Shown: piece after piece, positions 21,298-30,011 of the stretch
Layout of the letters: each line of letters opens with the position of its first letter
How positions within the stretch are numbered: the stretch's first letter is position 1
Origin: Betaproteobacteria bacterium
GTDB lineage: Bacteria > Pseudomonadota > Gammaproteobacteria > Burkholderiales > Rhodocyclaceae
NCBI GenBank assembly: GCA_028065725.1
Contig: JAPTVL010000552.1
Span: 1-54,708, forward strand
DNA length: 54,708 nucleotides
Direction of reading: 5' to 3'
The notes under the pieces: model-generated
What the model saw: only the letters and a program-made list of their open reading frames with translations
Told to the model about the DNA's origin: nothing
Database searches by the model: none
Position numbers and translations under genes: made by a program

Positions 21298-22626
21298 TTA
21301 CTGCCGCTTCAACAGCAGCGTCAGCATCGGCGGCGTGATCAGCGTGGTCAGGATCACCATCATGACGACCACCGAGAACATCGCCTCGTTCATGACGCCG
21401 AGCTGCTTGCCGACCATCGCGAAAATCAGGCCGACCTCACCGCGCGGCACCATGCCCCAGCCCACCAGCCATTTGCCTGACGGTCCGGCCGCAAGGCCGG
21501 CCGCGAGCTTGCCGACAATCGCGGCCACCGTGACGCCAGCGCCGACTCCCAGCACCGCCGGGTCGGCCAGCGTCTTCAGATCGACCTGCATGCCGGTGAG
21601 GACGAAGAACACCGGCACGAAGAAATAACCGATCGGCTCGATCATGTGCTCGTGCTGGTGGCCGCCGTGCTTCTTCAGGATCGGTCGCAGGCGTTCGGCC
21701 AGGCCGGGATCGCCCGCCGGCAGCAGCGGCTCGATCTCGCGCACGATGGCCGGGCGGTCGAAGTCGCGCAGGAACACCGGTTCGAACAGCAGGCCGGCAG
21801 CGAAGGCGCCGATGATCGGCGCCAGGCCGATGGCATGCGCCAGCCAGGCGAGGAACAGCCCCGTGGCCAGCACCTGGGCGAACAACATCGAGGGACCGGC
21901 ATCCAACTGTGCCAGCCAGCGGCTGGAATGCGGCGCGATCAGACGCCCGATCCAGATCGAGCCGGCGAGGAAGATCACCGCCTGGGCGATGATGCCGCCG
22001 ACCTGCATGACGCTGACCGAGCCGGCCTGCACCAGGCTGGAGACCACGGCGAGAATCACCAGCCCCAGCACATCGTCGATCACCGCGGCGCCGAGCACGA
22101 TGCGCGCCGCCGGCGTATCGAGCTTGCCCAGATCGCGGAAGACCCGCCCGGTAATGCCGACCGAGGTCGCTGACAGCGTCGCGCCGAGGAACAGGTAGGC
22201 GTTGTCCGAGAGCCCCGGCAGCAGCCACGGCCCAACCACCCAGGCGCCCAGCACGAAGGGCACGACGATGCCGACCGAGCCCACGGCAAAGGCGCGTGGG
22301 CCAACCTTGACCAGGTCGGCCAGCCGCGTTTCGAGGCCGATCTGCAGCAGCAGCACGATCACGCCGAGTTCGGCGATGAAAGCCACCGCCGGATCGCGGG
22401 CGATCGACTCGAAACCGCCGAAACCCAGCAGGGTCAGGTTGCCCAGCAGCACGCCGAGCAGCAGTTCGCCCAGCACCGCGGGAAAACCCAGCTTCTGCGC
22501 CAGCGGCGCGAACAACCGGGCGGACATCAGGATCAGCGCCAGCCAGAGCAGGTTGGCGCCAACCACGCCGGAGCCTGCCGCCCACACCGGCGCGGCGGCG
22601 AACAGCAAAACAAAAGCCCCCGCCAA
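21298..22626 (-). CDS. CPA2-family cation/proton antiporter (KefB/NapA-like, no RCK domain)
   Basis: About 440 residues with some 12 membrane spans match the monovalent cation:proton antiporter-2 family: LGELLLGVLLGNLTLLG, GVIVLLLQIGLETRLADL, the AAVIDDVLGLVILA motif with the paired aspartates of ion binding, and a conserved histidine-rich loop (KKHGGHQHEHM). It lacks a C-terminal RCK domain. The start is uncertain. A TTG at 22626 gives a signal-peptide-like start (LAGAFVLLFAAAPVWA) with an AAAGG 9 nt upstream, but this codon lies in the loop of the htpX terminator hairpin. Later GTGs at 22587 or 22566 have no visible ribosome site. Confidence 0.85.
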   Translation of the reverse strand: MAGAFVLLFAAAPVWAAGSGVVGANLLWLALILMSARLFAPLAQKLGFPAVLGELLLGVLLGNLTLLGFGGFESIARDPAVAFIAELGVIVLLLQIGLETRLADLVKVGPRAFAVGSVGIVVPFVLGAWVVGPWLLPGLSDNAYLFLGATLSATSVGITGRVFRDLGKLDTPAARIVLGAAVIDDVLGLVILAVVSSLVQAGSVSVMQVGGIIAQAVIFLAGSIWIGRLIAPHSSRWLAQLDAGPSMLFAQVLATGLFLAWLAHAIGLAPIIGAFAAGLLFEPVFLRDFDRPAIVREIEPLLPAGDPGLAERLRPILKKHGGHQHEHMIEPIGYFFVPVFFVLTGMQVDLKTLADPAVLGVGAGVTVAAIVGKLAAGLAAGPSGKWLVGWGMVPRGEVGLIFAMVGKQLGVMNEAMFSVVVMMVILTTLITPPMLTLLLKRQ

Positions 22627-22640
22627 GCGCGGGGGCCTTT
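22607..22640 (-). terminator. rho-independent terminator after htpX
   Basis: GCCCCCGC (22616-22623) pairs with GCGGGGGC (22629-22636) around a 5-nt loop. On the minus strand the stem is followed by TTTTGTTTT. It lies 25-60 nt after the htpX stop and overlaps the likely start of the downstream antiporter gene. Confidence 0.85.
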
Positions 22641-22664
22641 GCGGCCGTTCAGGCAAGGGCAGGC

Positions 22665-23546
22665 TCACCGGCCCTGCGCGGACAGCGCAGCAATGCGCTC
22701 TTCCATGCTCGGATGGCTGGCGAACAGCGCCATCAGGCCACGGCCGCCGGCGATGCCGGAACTGGCCAGGCTCTTCGGCAGCGGCTCGACGGCCATGCCG
22801 CCCAGGCGCTGCAGCGCAGCGATCATCGGCCGCGGCGAGCCCATCAGGCCGGCAGCACCGGCGTCGGCGCGGTATTCGCGCTGGCGCGAGAACCAGGCGA
22901 CGATGACGCTGGCCAGCACGCCGAACAGGATGTCGCAGACGATCACCGTAATCGTGTAGCCGATGCCGGGACCGGAGGACTGGCTGTCGCCGCGGCGCAG
23001 GAAGCTGTCGACCAGATAGCCGACGACGCGCGACAGGAAGATGACGAAGGTATTGACCACGCCCTGGATCAGGGTCAGCGTTACCATGTCGCCGTTGGCG
23101 ACGTGGCTGACTTCGTGCGCCAGCACGGCCTCGACTTCCTCCTTGCTCATGCTCTGCAACAAGCCGGTGGAAACGGCGACCAGCGAATTGTTCTTGCTCG
23201 GCCCGGTGGCGAAGGCATTCGGCGCGCCTTCGTAGATGGCGACTTCGGGCATCGCGATGCCGGCCTTCCCGGCCTGCTTGCGCACGGTCTCGACCAGCCA
23301 GAACTCGGTCGAGGTCGACGGGCTGTCGATGATGCGGGCGCCGGTCGACCACTTGGCCATCATCTTCGACATGGCCAGTGAAATGAAGGCACCGCCGAAG
23401 CCCATGATGCCGGCGAAGGCGAGCAGCATGCCCATATCCAGGCCATTGGCGTGAAGGAAACGGTTCACCCCCAGCACGCTGGCGGCGATCGACAGCACCA
23501 GCATCACGGCAAGGTTGGTGACCAGAAACAATACGATGCGTTTCAT
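22665..23546 (-). CDS. htpX: inner-membrane zinc metalloprotease HtpX
   Basis: HtpX is a membrane protease that takes part in quality control of membrane proteins. From [19 protein letters not shown] the protein is 293 residues, the same as in E. coli. There are two N-terminal membrane helices, the zinc motif [12 protein letters not shown] (HExxH) near residue 140, two further helices, and a downstream glutamate region ([14 protein letters not shown]). The chosen ATG follows a GGAGAACCGCA-like site; an upstream start at 23588 gives a basic, non-conserved extension. A strong terminator follows the gene. Confidence 0.97.
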   Translation of the reverse strand: MKRIVLFLVTNLAVMLVLSIAASVLGVNRFLHANGLDMGMLLAFAGIMGFGGAFISLAMSKMMAKWSTGARIIDSPSTSTEFWLVETVRKQAGKAGIAMPEVAIYEGAPNAFATGPSKNNSLVAVSTGLLQSMSKEEVEAVLAHEVSHVANGDMVTLTLIQGVVNTFVIFLSRVVGYLVDSFLRRGDSQSSGPGIGYTITVIVCDILFGVLASVIVAWFSRQREYRADAGAAGLMGSPRPMIAALQRLGGMAVEPLPKSLASSGIAGGRGLMALFASHPSMEERIAALSAQGR

Positions 23547-23679
23547 TGCGGTTCTCCAGTGAAAACGTGAACGGCGTCGGTGCCACACCTGCGCACACGC
23601 AGGCTTAGATGCTGCGGATCACGAAAAATTCAAGAGCCATCTCATCCAGCGTGGCGCACGCCCCGGATAGGGTCTGCGG

Positions 23680-24954
23680 CTACTGGTAGCCCGGCGATCC
23701 GATTGCCGGTGCGAGAGCAGAAGTCGGCGCCGGCGCCACGGCGGCAGCGCCCTTGTTCAGCGGCTGCGGATGCCAGCCAAGCACCACCACCATGGTGAGG
23801 AAGGCGACGACATAGGCCAGCGCCACATGCCAGCCGTGGCGCAGCCAGTTGCCGACCGACTTGGCTTCCGGATACATGTTGGACAAGGCAACGCCGGCCG
23901 AGGAGCCGAACCAGATCATGGAGCCGCCATAGCCGACCGCGAAGGCGAGGAAACCCCAGTCGTAGCCGTCCTGGCGAATCGCCAGGGCGGTCAGCGGAAT
24001 ATTGTCGAACACCGCGGAAATGAAGCCGAGGCCGAAGGCCGTCTGCCACGAGGCCGCCGGCAGTTTCTCGACCGGCATCATCGAGGCGGTCAGCACCAGA
24101 AACAACAGGAAGCAGGTGCCCTTGAGGGATTCGCCGAGCACTTCCCAGTCGTGGCGACGCACCGGAATCGTCACCAGAATGGCGGCCCAGACGGCAACCC
24201 CGATGAAGGGAAAGCTGTCGGATATCTCGGGCATCCTGGTGTTGACCGTGATATTCGTGACCATGGCAAAGACGAGAATCAGCGCGACGATGAAGATGCG
24301 TCCCCAGTCGACGTGTGTGTGCTCATGAACGTGACTCAGGATCGGCGAGTAGGCATGCTGCTGCTTGGCGGCGAAGTAGCCCGAGATGCCGAGCGCGATG
24401 GCCGAAGGAAGAATAGCCTCGAACACCTGCCCTGGACGCACGCCGGCGATCCACATCATGGTGGTCGTGGTATCGCCGACCACCGAAAAGGCGCCGCCGG
24501 CATTGGAGGCCGCGACGATGGCGGCCAGATAGCCGACATGCACCTTGGCCTTGAACAGCTTGTGCGCCATGGCGCCGCCGATCAGGGCGGCCGCGATGTT
24601 GTCGAGGAAGCTCGAGATCACCCAGACCATCGCCAGCAGCACGAAGGCGCCCTTCCATTCCCGGGGCAGGAACTTGGGCAGGATTTCCGGCACCCGGCTT
24701 TTTTCGAAATGCCGCGCCAGGATGGCGAAGCCCATCAGCAGGCAGAACAGGTTGGCCAGCGTCACCCATTCGTGGCCCAGGTGGCCGGCGAAACCCGCGA
24801 TCCCGGGGCCGGTCTTGAATCCGGTCGTGACGATCTTGTACAAGGCGACCGCGGTAGCGCCCGTCAGCGCGACATAGAAGGTCTGGTTGTGGAACAGCGC
24901 AACGCCAAGCAGGGTCAGTGCGAACAGAATGAACTCGATGGGAATACCGAACAT
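23680..24954 (-). CDS. NhaD-like Na+/H+ antiporter (ion transporter superfamily)
   Basis: The 424-residue protein has about 11-12 membrane segments and the repeated half-structure of the NhaD/ArsB ion-transporter superfamily: SSFLDNIAAALIGG in the first half and FISAVFDNIPLTALA in the second, plus AASNAGGAFSVVGDTTTTMMW and YGGSMIWFGSSAGVA. The two xDNI motifs and the serine/threonine-rich stretch are typical of sodium/proton exchange. The C-terminus is an alanine/proline-rich tail. A TATAAT lies 30 nt upstream, so it probably has its own promoter. The transported ion is inferred. Confidence 0.85.
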   Translation of the reverse strand: MFGIPIEFILFALTLLGVALFHNQTFYVALTGATAVALYKIVTTGFKTGPGIAGFAGHLGHEWVTLANLFCLLMGFAILARHFEKSRVPEILPKFLPREWKGAFVLLAMVWVISSFLDNIAAALIGGAMAHKLFKAKVHVGYLAAIVAASNAGGAFSVVGDTTTTMMWIAGVRPGQVFEAILPSAIALGISGYFAAKQQHAYSPILSHVHEHTHVDWGRIFIVALILVFAMVTNITVNTRMPEISDSFPFIGVAVWAAILVTIPVRRHDWEVLGESLKGTCFLLFLVLTASMMPVEKLPAASWQTAFGLGFISAVFDNIPLTALAIRQDGYDWGFLAFAVGYGGSMIWFGSSAGVALSNMYPEAKSVGNWLRHGWHVALAYVVAFLTMVVVLGWHPQPLNKGAAAVAPAPTSALAPAIGSPGYQ

Positions 24955-24983
24955 GGTGGCTTGGCTCCGGGCAGGTTCGGCGC

Positions 24984-24989
24984 ATTATA
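24984..24989 (-). promoter_or_regulatory. candidate -10 for the NhaD-like gene
   Basis: A perfect TATAAT on the minus strand lies 30 nt before the ATG at 24954. No convincing -35 is seen at 16-18 bp, so an activator may be needed. The rest of the 248-bp divergent gap (to 25202) is GC-rich and holds no gene that I can see. Confidence 0.5.
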
Positions 24990-25202
24990 GTGAAGCCGCA
25001 GAACGGCATGGGTCGTGTTTATGAAGCGGTAGTCAAACCGGGCGGCCCGCCACCGCCGCCCGCTACCCGCGGGCCTTGGCTGCCGCGCTCCGATCGGGCC
25101 GGCGGTTCCGGAGCCCGGGCACCGTAGCGCCGGCGCCGACTATCTCGGATGAATCGATTTAGCTGCTGATTTCCGCCGCTACGCCGGTATCATTCAGTGC
25201 CT

Positions 25203-26921
25203 ATGTATCAGCACCTGTTCGTGATCCTGCTGCTGCTGACCGCCGCCGTTGCTGCGGTCGCAGTGGTCCGCCGGCTCAAGCTGCCCTCGATGCTCGCCTA
25301 CCTGGCGATCGGCATCGTATTGGGTCCGCACGGGATGGCCCTGCTGACCGAGAATGCCGAAGTGGAGGGCTTCGCCGAGTTCGGCGTGGTCTTCCTGATG
25401 TTCACCATCGGCCTCGAATTCAGCCTGAAGCGCCTGCAGGCGATGCGCACGCTGGTGTTCGGCTTCGGCCCGGCGCAGATGGCGCTGACCGCCGTGGGTA
25501 CCGGCCTGGTGACTGCGCTGGCCTATGACCAGAGCTGGCGCAGCGGCATCGCGGTAGGCCTGGCGGTGGCGATGTCGTCGACCGCCATCGTCGCCAAGAT
25601 GCTCTCCGACAGCTTCGAACTCCATTCGCGTTCCGGACGGCAGACCATGGGCGTGCTGTTGTTCCAGGATCTTGCCGTGGCGCCCTGCCTGATCCTTTTG
25701 CCGGCGCTGGCGGCTTCCGGCGATGACCTGTGGCGCTCGCTGGCCGTGGCCGCGGCGCAGATGGTCGCCGTGCTGGCGCTGCTGATCTGGGTCGGGCAAA
25801 AGCTGATGGGGCGCATCTTCGATGCCGCGGCGAAAGTCCGTTCGAACGAACTGCTGGTGCTGACCACGCTGTGGATCGTCGTCGGCCTCTCCTTCGTCAC
25901 CGCCCACAGCGGGCTGTCGCTGGCGCTCGGCGCCTTCGTCGGCGGCATGCTGATCTCGGAAACCGTCTATCGCCATCATGTCGAGGCCGACATCCGGCCC
26001 TTTCGCGACATCCTGCTCGGCCTGTTCTTCGTTACCGTCGGCATGCTGCTGGACATCCAGTACGTGCTGGCCAATGCCCACAAACTGGCGCTGGCGGTTG
26101 TGCTGCTGATCGGCGGCAAGGCGCTGGTGATGCTGATCATCACGCGGGTGGCAAAAACGCCCCTGGCCGCCAGCCTGCGCACCTCGGCGCAACTGGCCCA
26201 GGGCGGCGAATTCGGCCTGGTGCTGATCGAACTGGCGCGCCAGCTGCAGCTGATCGGCACCAGCGCCTTCCAGATCACGCTGTCGGCGATGCTGGTGTCG
26301 ATGTTCATCGCACCCTTCCTGATCGCCCGCGCGGCGCGGCTTTCCGGTGACATGGGGCGCGGCAACTGGGCGCACAAGGCGACGGCGATCCACAACATCG
26401 CCGTGCATAGCCTCGATCTCGGCGAACATGTGGTGCTCTGCGGCTATGGCCGCACCGGGCAGCGCATTGCGGAATTCCTCAGCATCGAGGACATCCCCTT
26501 CATCGCTCTCGACGTCGATCCGCAGCGCATTGCCGAGGCCGGCGCGCACGGCATCAACGTCGTCTTCGGCAACGCCGACCGGCGCGAGGTGCTGCAGGCG
26601 GCGGGTATCGCCCGCGCCCGCGCCGTGGTGATCACCTACCCGGATGCGCATTCGGCCGAGCGCGTGGTGCGCATCGTGCGCGCCACCCAGCCGGCAATTC
26701 CGATCGTGGTGCGCACCACCGACGACAAGGATGTCGCCCGCCTCAAGGCCGCTGGCGCCACCGAGGTGATTCCCGAAGTGCTCGAGAGCAGCCTGCTGAT
26801 CGCCGCCGAAACCCTGGTCCAGGCCGGCATCCCGATGAAGAACGCGATCCAGCACGTGCGCGCGGTGCGCGCCGAGCGCTATGCCTCGCTGCGGGATTTC
26901 TACACGGCGCCGAAGAAGTAG
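25203..26921 (+). CDS. KefC-like cation/proton antiporter with C-terminal RCK (TrkA-N) domain
   Basis: This 572-residue protein has about 12-13 membrane helices of the CPA2 exchanger (LAIGIVLGPHGMALL, FTIGLEFSLKRL, AVAMSSTAIVAKML, GVLLFQDLAVAP) to about residue 385. A cytoplasmic RCK_N domain follows (HVVLCGYGRTGQRIAEFL, about 405-520), with the GxGxxG nucleotide motif. This is the layout of KefB/KefC/YbaL potassium efflux systems. I start it at the ATG at 25203; a GTG two codons earlier is possible and neither has a clear Shine-Dalgarno. It is divergent from the NhaD-like gene. Confidence 0.92.
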   Translation: MYQHLFVILLLLTAAVAAVAVVRRLKLPSMLAYLAIGIVLGPHGMALLTENAEVEGFAEFGVVFLMFTIGLEFSLKRLQAMRTLVFGFGPAQMALTAVGTGLVTALAYDQSWRSGIAVGLAVAMSSTAIVAKMLSDSFELHSRSGRQTMGVLLFQDLAVAPCLILLPALAASGDDLWRSLAVAAAQMVAVLALLIWVGQKLMGRIFDAAAKVRSNELLVLTTLWIVVGLSFVTAHSGLSLALGAFVGGMLISETVYRHHVEADIRPFRDILLGLFFVTVGMLLDIQYVLANAHKLALAVVLLIGGKALVMLIITRVAKTPLAASLRTSAQLAQGGEFGLVLIELARQLQLIGTSAFQITLSAMLVSMFIAPFLIARAARLSGDMGRGNWAHKATAIHNIAVHSLDLGEHVVLCGYGRTGQRIAEFLSIEDIPFIALDVDPQRIAEAGAHGINVVFGNADRREVLQAAGIARARAVVITYPDAHSAERVVRIVRATQPAIPIVVRTTDDKDVARLKAAGATEVIPEVLESSLLIAAETLVQAGIPMKNAIQHVRAVRAERYASLRDFYTAPKK

Positions 26922-26943
26922 CGCCGCCATGGTGCAGCCGGCA

Positions 26944-26965
26944 ATTTATGCCTGCCGGCATAAAT
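26944..26965. repeat. 9-bp inverted repeat between the KefC-like and GGDEF-EAL genes
   Basis: ATTTATGCC (26944-26952) and GGCATAAAT (26957-26965) are perfect inverted repeats around TGCC. It could end the upstream transcript or bind a regulator; no T-tract follows. Its right arm overlaps the FNR-like site by two bases. Confidence 0.5.
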
Positions 26966-26977
26966 GATATACATCAA
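26964..26977 (+). promoter_or_regulatory. FNR/Anr-type binding site, class II spacing
   Basis: ATGATATACATCAA fits the FNR consensus TTGAT-N4-ATCAA at 9 of 10 positions. Its centre (26970.5) is 41.5 bp before a start at about 27012, which is what a TAAGAT -10 at 27000-27005 predicts. That is the classical activating geometry. It suggests oxygen-responsive expression of the c-di-GMP gene that starts at 27063. Confidence 0.55.
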
Positions 26978-27062
26978 TCCAATTGCGCCGAGAGGGCCTT
27001 AAGATGCTGCCCCGGCATCCCTTCTATTACCAAAGCGATAGCTTGTCAGACAACCCGATCTC

Positions 27063-29957
27063 ATGTCCGATTCCCCCGTCCTGGAAACCCGCAACAGCGT
27101 AACCGTCACACAACAGGACCTGCTCGACAAGATCATCCAGAGCTCGCCGGTACCGATCTTCGTCATCGACCGCGAACACCGCGTGACGCACTGGAACCGC
27201 GCCTGCGAAGTGGTGCTGCACTATCCGGCGGAAAAAATGATCGGTAGCCATGACCAATGGCGCCCCTTCTACCCCCAGTGCCGCCCGGTCATGGCCGACT
27301 TGGTCGTGTCGCGGGACATCGATGCCGTGGCGACCTTCTACGAAGGCAAGTACCGCCATTCGACGCTGATTCCGGGATCCTACGAGGCCGAGGACTTCTT
27401 TCCGCACATGGGGCCCGGCGGCACCTGGCTGTATTTCACGGCAGCGCCCCTGTTCGATGCCGCCGGCGAACTGATCGGTGCCATCGAGACGCTGCAGGAC
27501 ATCACCCGGCGCAAGCGTGCCGACGAGGCCCTGCTGCAGGAACACGAAAAGCAGCGCGCCATCATCGAGCACTTTCCCTGCGGCATCACGCTGATCGACG
27601 AAAACCTGCGCGTGACCCGCTACAACGAACAGTTCCGCCGCCTGGTCGGGCTGCCCGACGAGATCTTCGCCGACGGCACACCGAATCTGCAGACCATCCT
27701 GCGCACCGTCGCCGACCGCGGCGAACTGGGCGCCGGCGACACCGATGCCCAGTTCGCCGCCGCGATGGAGCGCATCAACCAGCGCCAGCCCTACCGCATC
27801 GAACACCAGCGCGCGGACGGCACGATACTCGAGATCCAGCGCTCGCCGCTGCCGGACGGCGGCTTCGTCACCTCCTACACCGACATCACCGAGCGCAAGC
27901 GCATCATGGCGCGCATGGTCTCGCTGCTCGACGAGCAGCGCCTGATTTTCGACAACGCCCACGTCGGCATCGCCCTGATCCGCAATCGGGTCATCCTCAA
28001 CTGCAACCGCCGCGTCGCCGAGATATTCGGCTTCGCTCGCCCCGAACAATTATTCGGCAAAAATATCAGCGCGATCTTCCCGTCGCATGAGGACTGGCTG
28101 GCCGAAGGCGAACTGGCCTATCGCGAATTGCCGGAGCGCGGCCATTGCGACCGCGAGATTCGCCACCGACGCCAGGATGGCGAATTCATCTGGTACGAAG
28201 TTTCGGGCCGGCCGCTCGACCCCGACGCGCCTGAAGACGGATCGATCTGGGTGTATACCGACATCACCGAGCGCAAGCGCCACGAGGCGGAACTGCACCT
28301 GGCCGACACGGTGTTCGCCAATACCCTCGAAGCCCTGATGATCACCGACAAGTCCGGCGTGATCGTCCGCGTCAACCATGCCTTCACCGAAATCACCGGC
28401 TACAGTCCGGAGGAAGTCATCGGCCAGAACCCGCGCATCATGAAGTCGGGGCGCCATAGCGCGGAGTTCTACGGCAAGATGTGGCAGACGGTCCTTGAAC
28501 AGGGTTCCTGGGAAGGCGAGGTCTGGGACCGGCGCAAGAACGGCGAGGTCTATCCGAAGTGGCTGACCATCACCGCCACCCGCGACGGACAGGGGAGCGT
28601 CAAGAATTTCGTCGGCTGCTTCTCGGATATCTCGCTGCGCAAGGCGACCGAGGAGAGGATCCAGTATCTTGCCCACCACGACCCGCTGACCGGCCTGCCC
28701 AACCAACTGCTGCTGCGCGACCGCTTCGACCAGATGCGTGACCTGCACAAGCGTTCGGGCAAGCGCATGGCTTTCATCTACCTCGATCTCGACCATTTCA
28801 AGCGCATCAACGACTCGCTCGGCCACCCGGTCGGCGATGGGCTGCTGATCGCCACGGCAGGCCGGCTGCAGACCTGCCTGCGGGATTCCGATACGCTGAG
28901 CCGTCAGGGCGGCGACGAGTTCATTCTGCTGCTCGGCGAAGTCGACGGCCCGGAAGCCGTGGCGCGGATTGCCGACAAGATACAGGCCAGCCTGACCCAT
29001 CCGTTCGACGTCGACGCGCATAGCCTGACCACCTCGGCCTCGCTCGGGATTGCGCTCTCGCCGGACGATGGCACCAACTTCGACACCCTGATGCAGAAAG
29101 CCGACATGGCGATGTATCACGCCAAGGAATCCGGCCGGCAGGCCTTCAGCTTTTTTTCGGCTGAGATGAACCAGCGCGCGACGCACCGACTCAACCTGAC
29201 CAATCGCCTGCGCCACGCCATCGAGCGGCAGGAACTGGCGCTGACCTACCAGCCCCAGGTGTATGCCGATTCGCGGCACATCTTCGGGGCCGAAGCCTTG
29301 CTGCGCTGGACCTGCAGGGATGGCAGGAGGATCTCGCCTGCCGAGTTCATTCCGGTTGCGGAAGAATCGGGACTGATCGTTCCCGTCGGCGAATGGGTGC
29401 TGACGGAAGCCTGCCGCCAGGCCAGACGCTGGCGAGATGGCGGCAAGGACTGGAAAATAGCCGTCAATGTGTCGGGCATCCAGGTGTTCCGCACCGATCT
29501 GGTCGACCTGGTGCGACGCCACACGCGCGATGCCGGGATCTCCCCGCAGCAAATCGAGATCGAACTCACCGAATCCACGCTGATGGAAGACAGCGACACC
29601 TTGCGCGAGATCATCGCGGACCTGAAGGCGATCGGCTCCTCGGTCGCGATCGACGATTTCGGTACCGGCTATTCGAGCCTGTCCTACCTGACGCGCTTCA
29701 GCGTCGACAAGCTCAAGATCGACCGCTCCTTCATCGCCGACATGAATCGGGAGAGCGCCGGCGACGCTTTGTCCCAGGCCGTCATCGGCATCGCGCGCTC
29801 GCTGAAACTGCGCGTGATCGCCGAGGGCGTGGAAACCCTGGAACAACTCGACTCGGTGCGGCGCTACGGCTGCAACGAGATTCAGGGCAATTATTTCAGC
29901 CGACCGCTGACGGCGGGCGAGTTCGAGAAGTTCGCCAAGGAACACCGGACTCACTGA
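27063..29957 (+). CDS. PAS-rich GGDEF-EAL c-di-GMP turnover protein
   Basis: The 964-residue, soluble-looking protein has four PAS-type sensor domains (roughly 22-145, 165-272, 285-398 and 412-521, each ending in a DITERKR-like motif). A GGDEF domain follows (about 535-695) with intact GGDEF at about 616-620 and an RDSD inhibitory site five residues before it. The EAL domain (about 715-955) has EALLRW, ELTES, DDFGTGYSS and EGVET. Both catalytic sites look intact, so it may make or break c-di-GMP depending on signal. No membrane segment is seen. An FNR-like site upstream suggests oxygen control, and PAS domains often bind haem or flavin; the ligand is unknown. Confidence 0.95.
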   Translation: MSDSPVLETRNSVTVTQQDLLDKIIQSSPVPIFVIDREHRVTHWNRACEVVLHYPAEKMIGSHDQWRPFYPQCRPVMADLVVSRDIDAVATFYEGKYRHSTLIPGSYEAEDFFPHMGPGGTWLYFTAAPLFDAAGELIGAIETLQDITRRKRADEALLQEHEKQRAIIEHFPCGITLIDENLRVTRYNEQFRRLVGLPDEIFADGTPNLQTILRTVADRGELGAGDTDAQFAAAMERINQRQPYRIEHQRADGTILEIQRSPLPDGGFVTSYTDITERKRIMARMVSLLDEQRLIFDNAHVGIALIRNRVILNCNRRVAEIFGFARPEQLFGKNISAIFPSHEDWLAEGELAYRELPERGHCDREIRHRRQDGEFIWYEVSGRPLDPDAPEDGSIWVYTDITERKRHEAELHLADTVFANTLEALMITDKSGVIVRVNHAFTEITGYSPEEVIGQNPRIMKSGRHSAEFYGKMWQTVLEQGSWEGEVWDRRKNGEVYPKWLTITATRDGQGSVKNFVGCFSDISLRKATEERIQYLAHHDPLTGLPNQLLLRDRFDQMRDLHKRSGKRMAFIYLDLDHFKRINDSLGHPVGDGLLIATAGRLQTCLRDSDTLSRQGGDEFILLLGEVDGPEAVARIADKIQASLTHPFDVDAHSLTTSASLGIALSPDDGTNFDTLMQKADMAMYHAKESGRQAFSFFSAEMNQRATHRLNLTNRLRHAIERQELALTYQPQVYADSRHIFGAEALLRWTCRDGRRISPAEFIPVAEESGLIVPVGEWVLTEACRQARRWRDGGKDWKIAVNVSGIQVFRTDLVDLVRRHTRDAGISPQQIEIELTESTLMEDSDTLREIIADLKAIGSSVAIDDFGTGYSSLSYLTRFSVDKLKIDRSFIADMNRESAGDALSQAVIGIARSLKLRVIAEGVETLEQLDSVRRYGCNEIQGNYFSRPLTAGEFEKFAKEHRTH

Positions 29958-29999
29958 CCGGGCGAGCCCTGCGTTTGGTGCGGGGGCCTCGCTTCATTG

Positions 30000-30005
30000 C
30001 ATAAT
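30000..30005 (+). promoter_or_regulatory. candidate -10 directly before the P-type ATPase start
   Basis: CATAAT is followed by only six bases before the ATG at 30012, so transcription from it would start at or next to the start codon and give a leaderless mRNA. A weak TTGGTG lies 19 bp upstream. The ATG has no clear Shine-Dalgarno. Confidence 0.4.
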
Positions 30006-30011
30006 CGGGCG

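Noticed and set aside
23588..23603. CCTGCG/CGCAGG hairpin upstream of htpX
   Set aside because: It lies before the htpX start with no T-tract and only a 6-bp stem; too weak to name.
25194..26930. Minus-strand frame of 578 codons opposite the KefC-like gene
   Set aside because: Antisense shadow: the plus-strand protein has clear membrane and RCK motifs, whereas this one is low-complexity and histidine/glutamine-rich.
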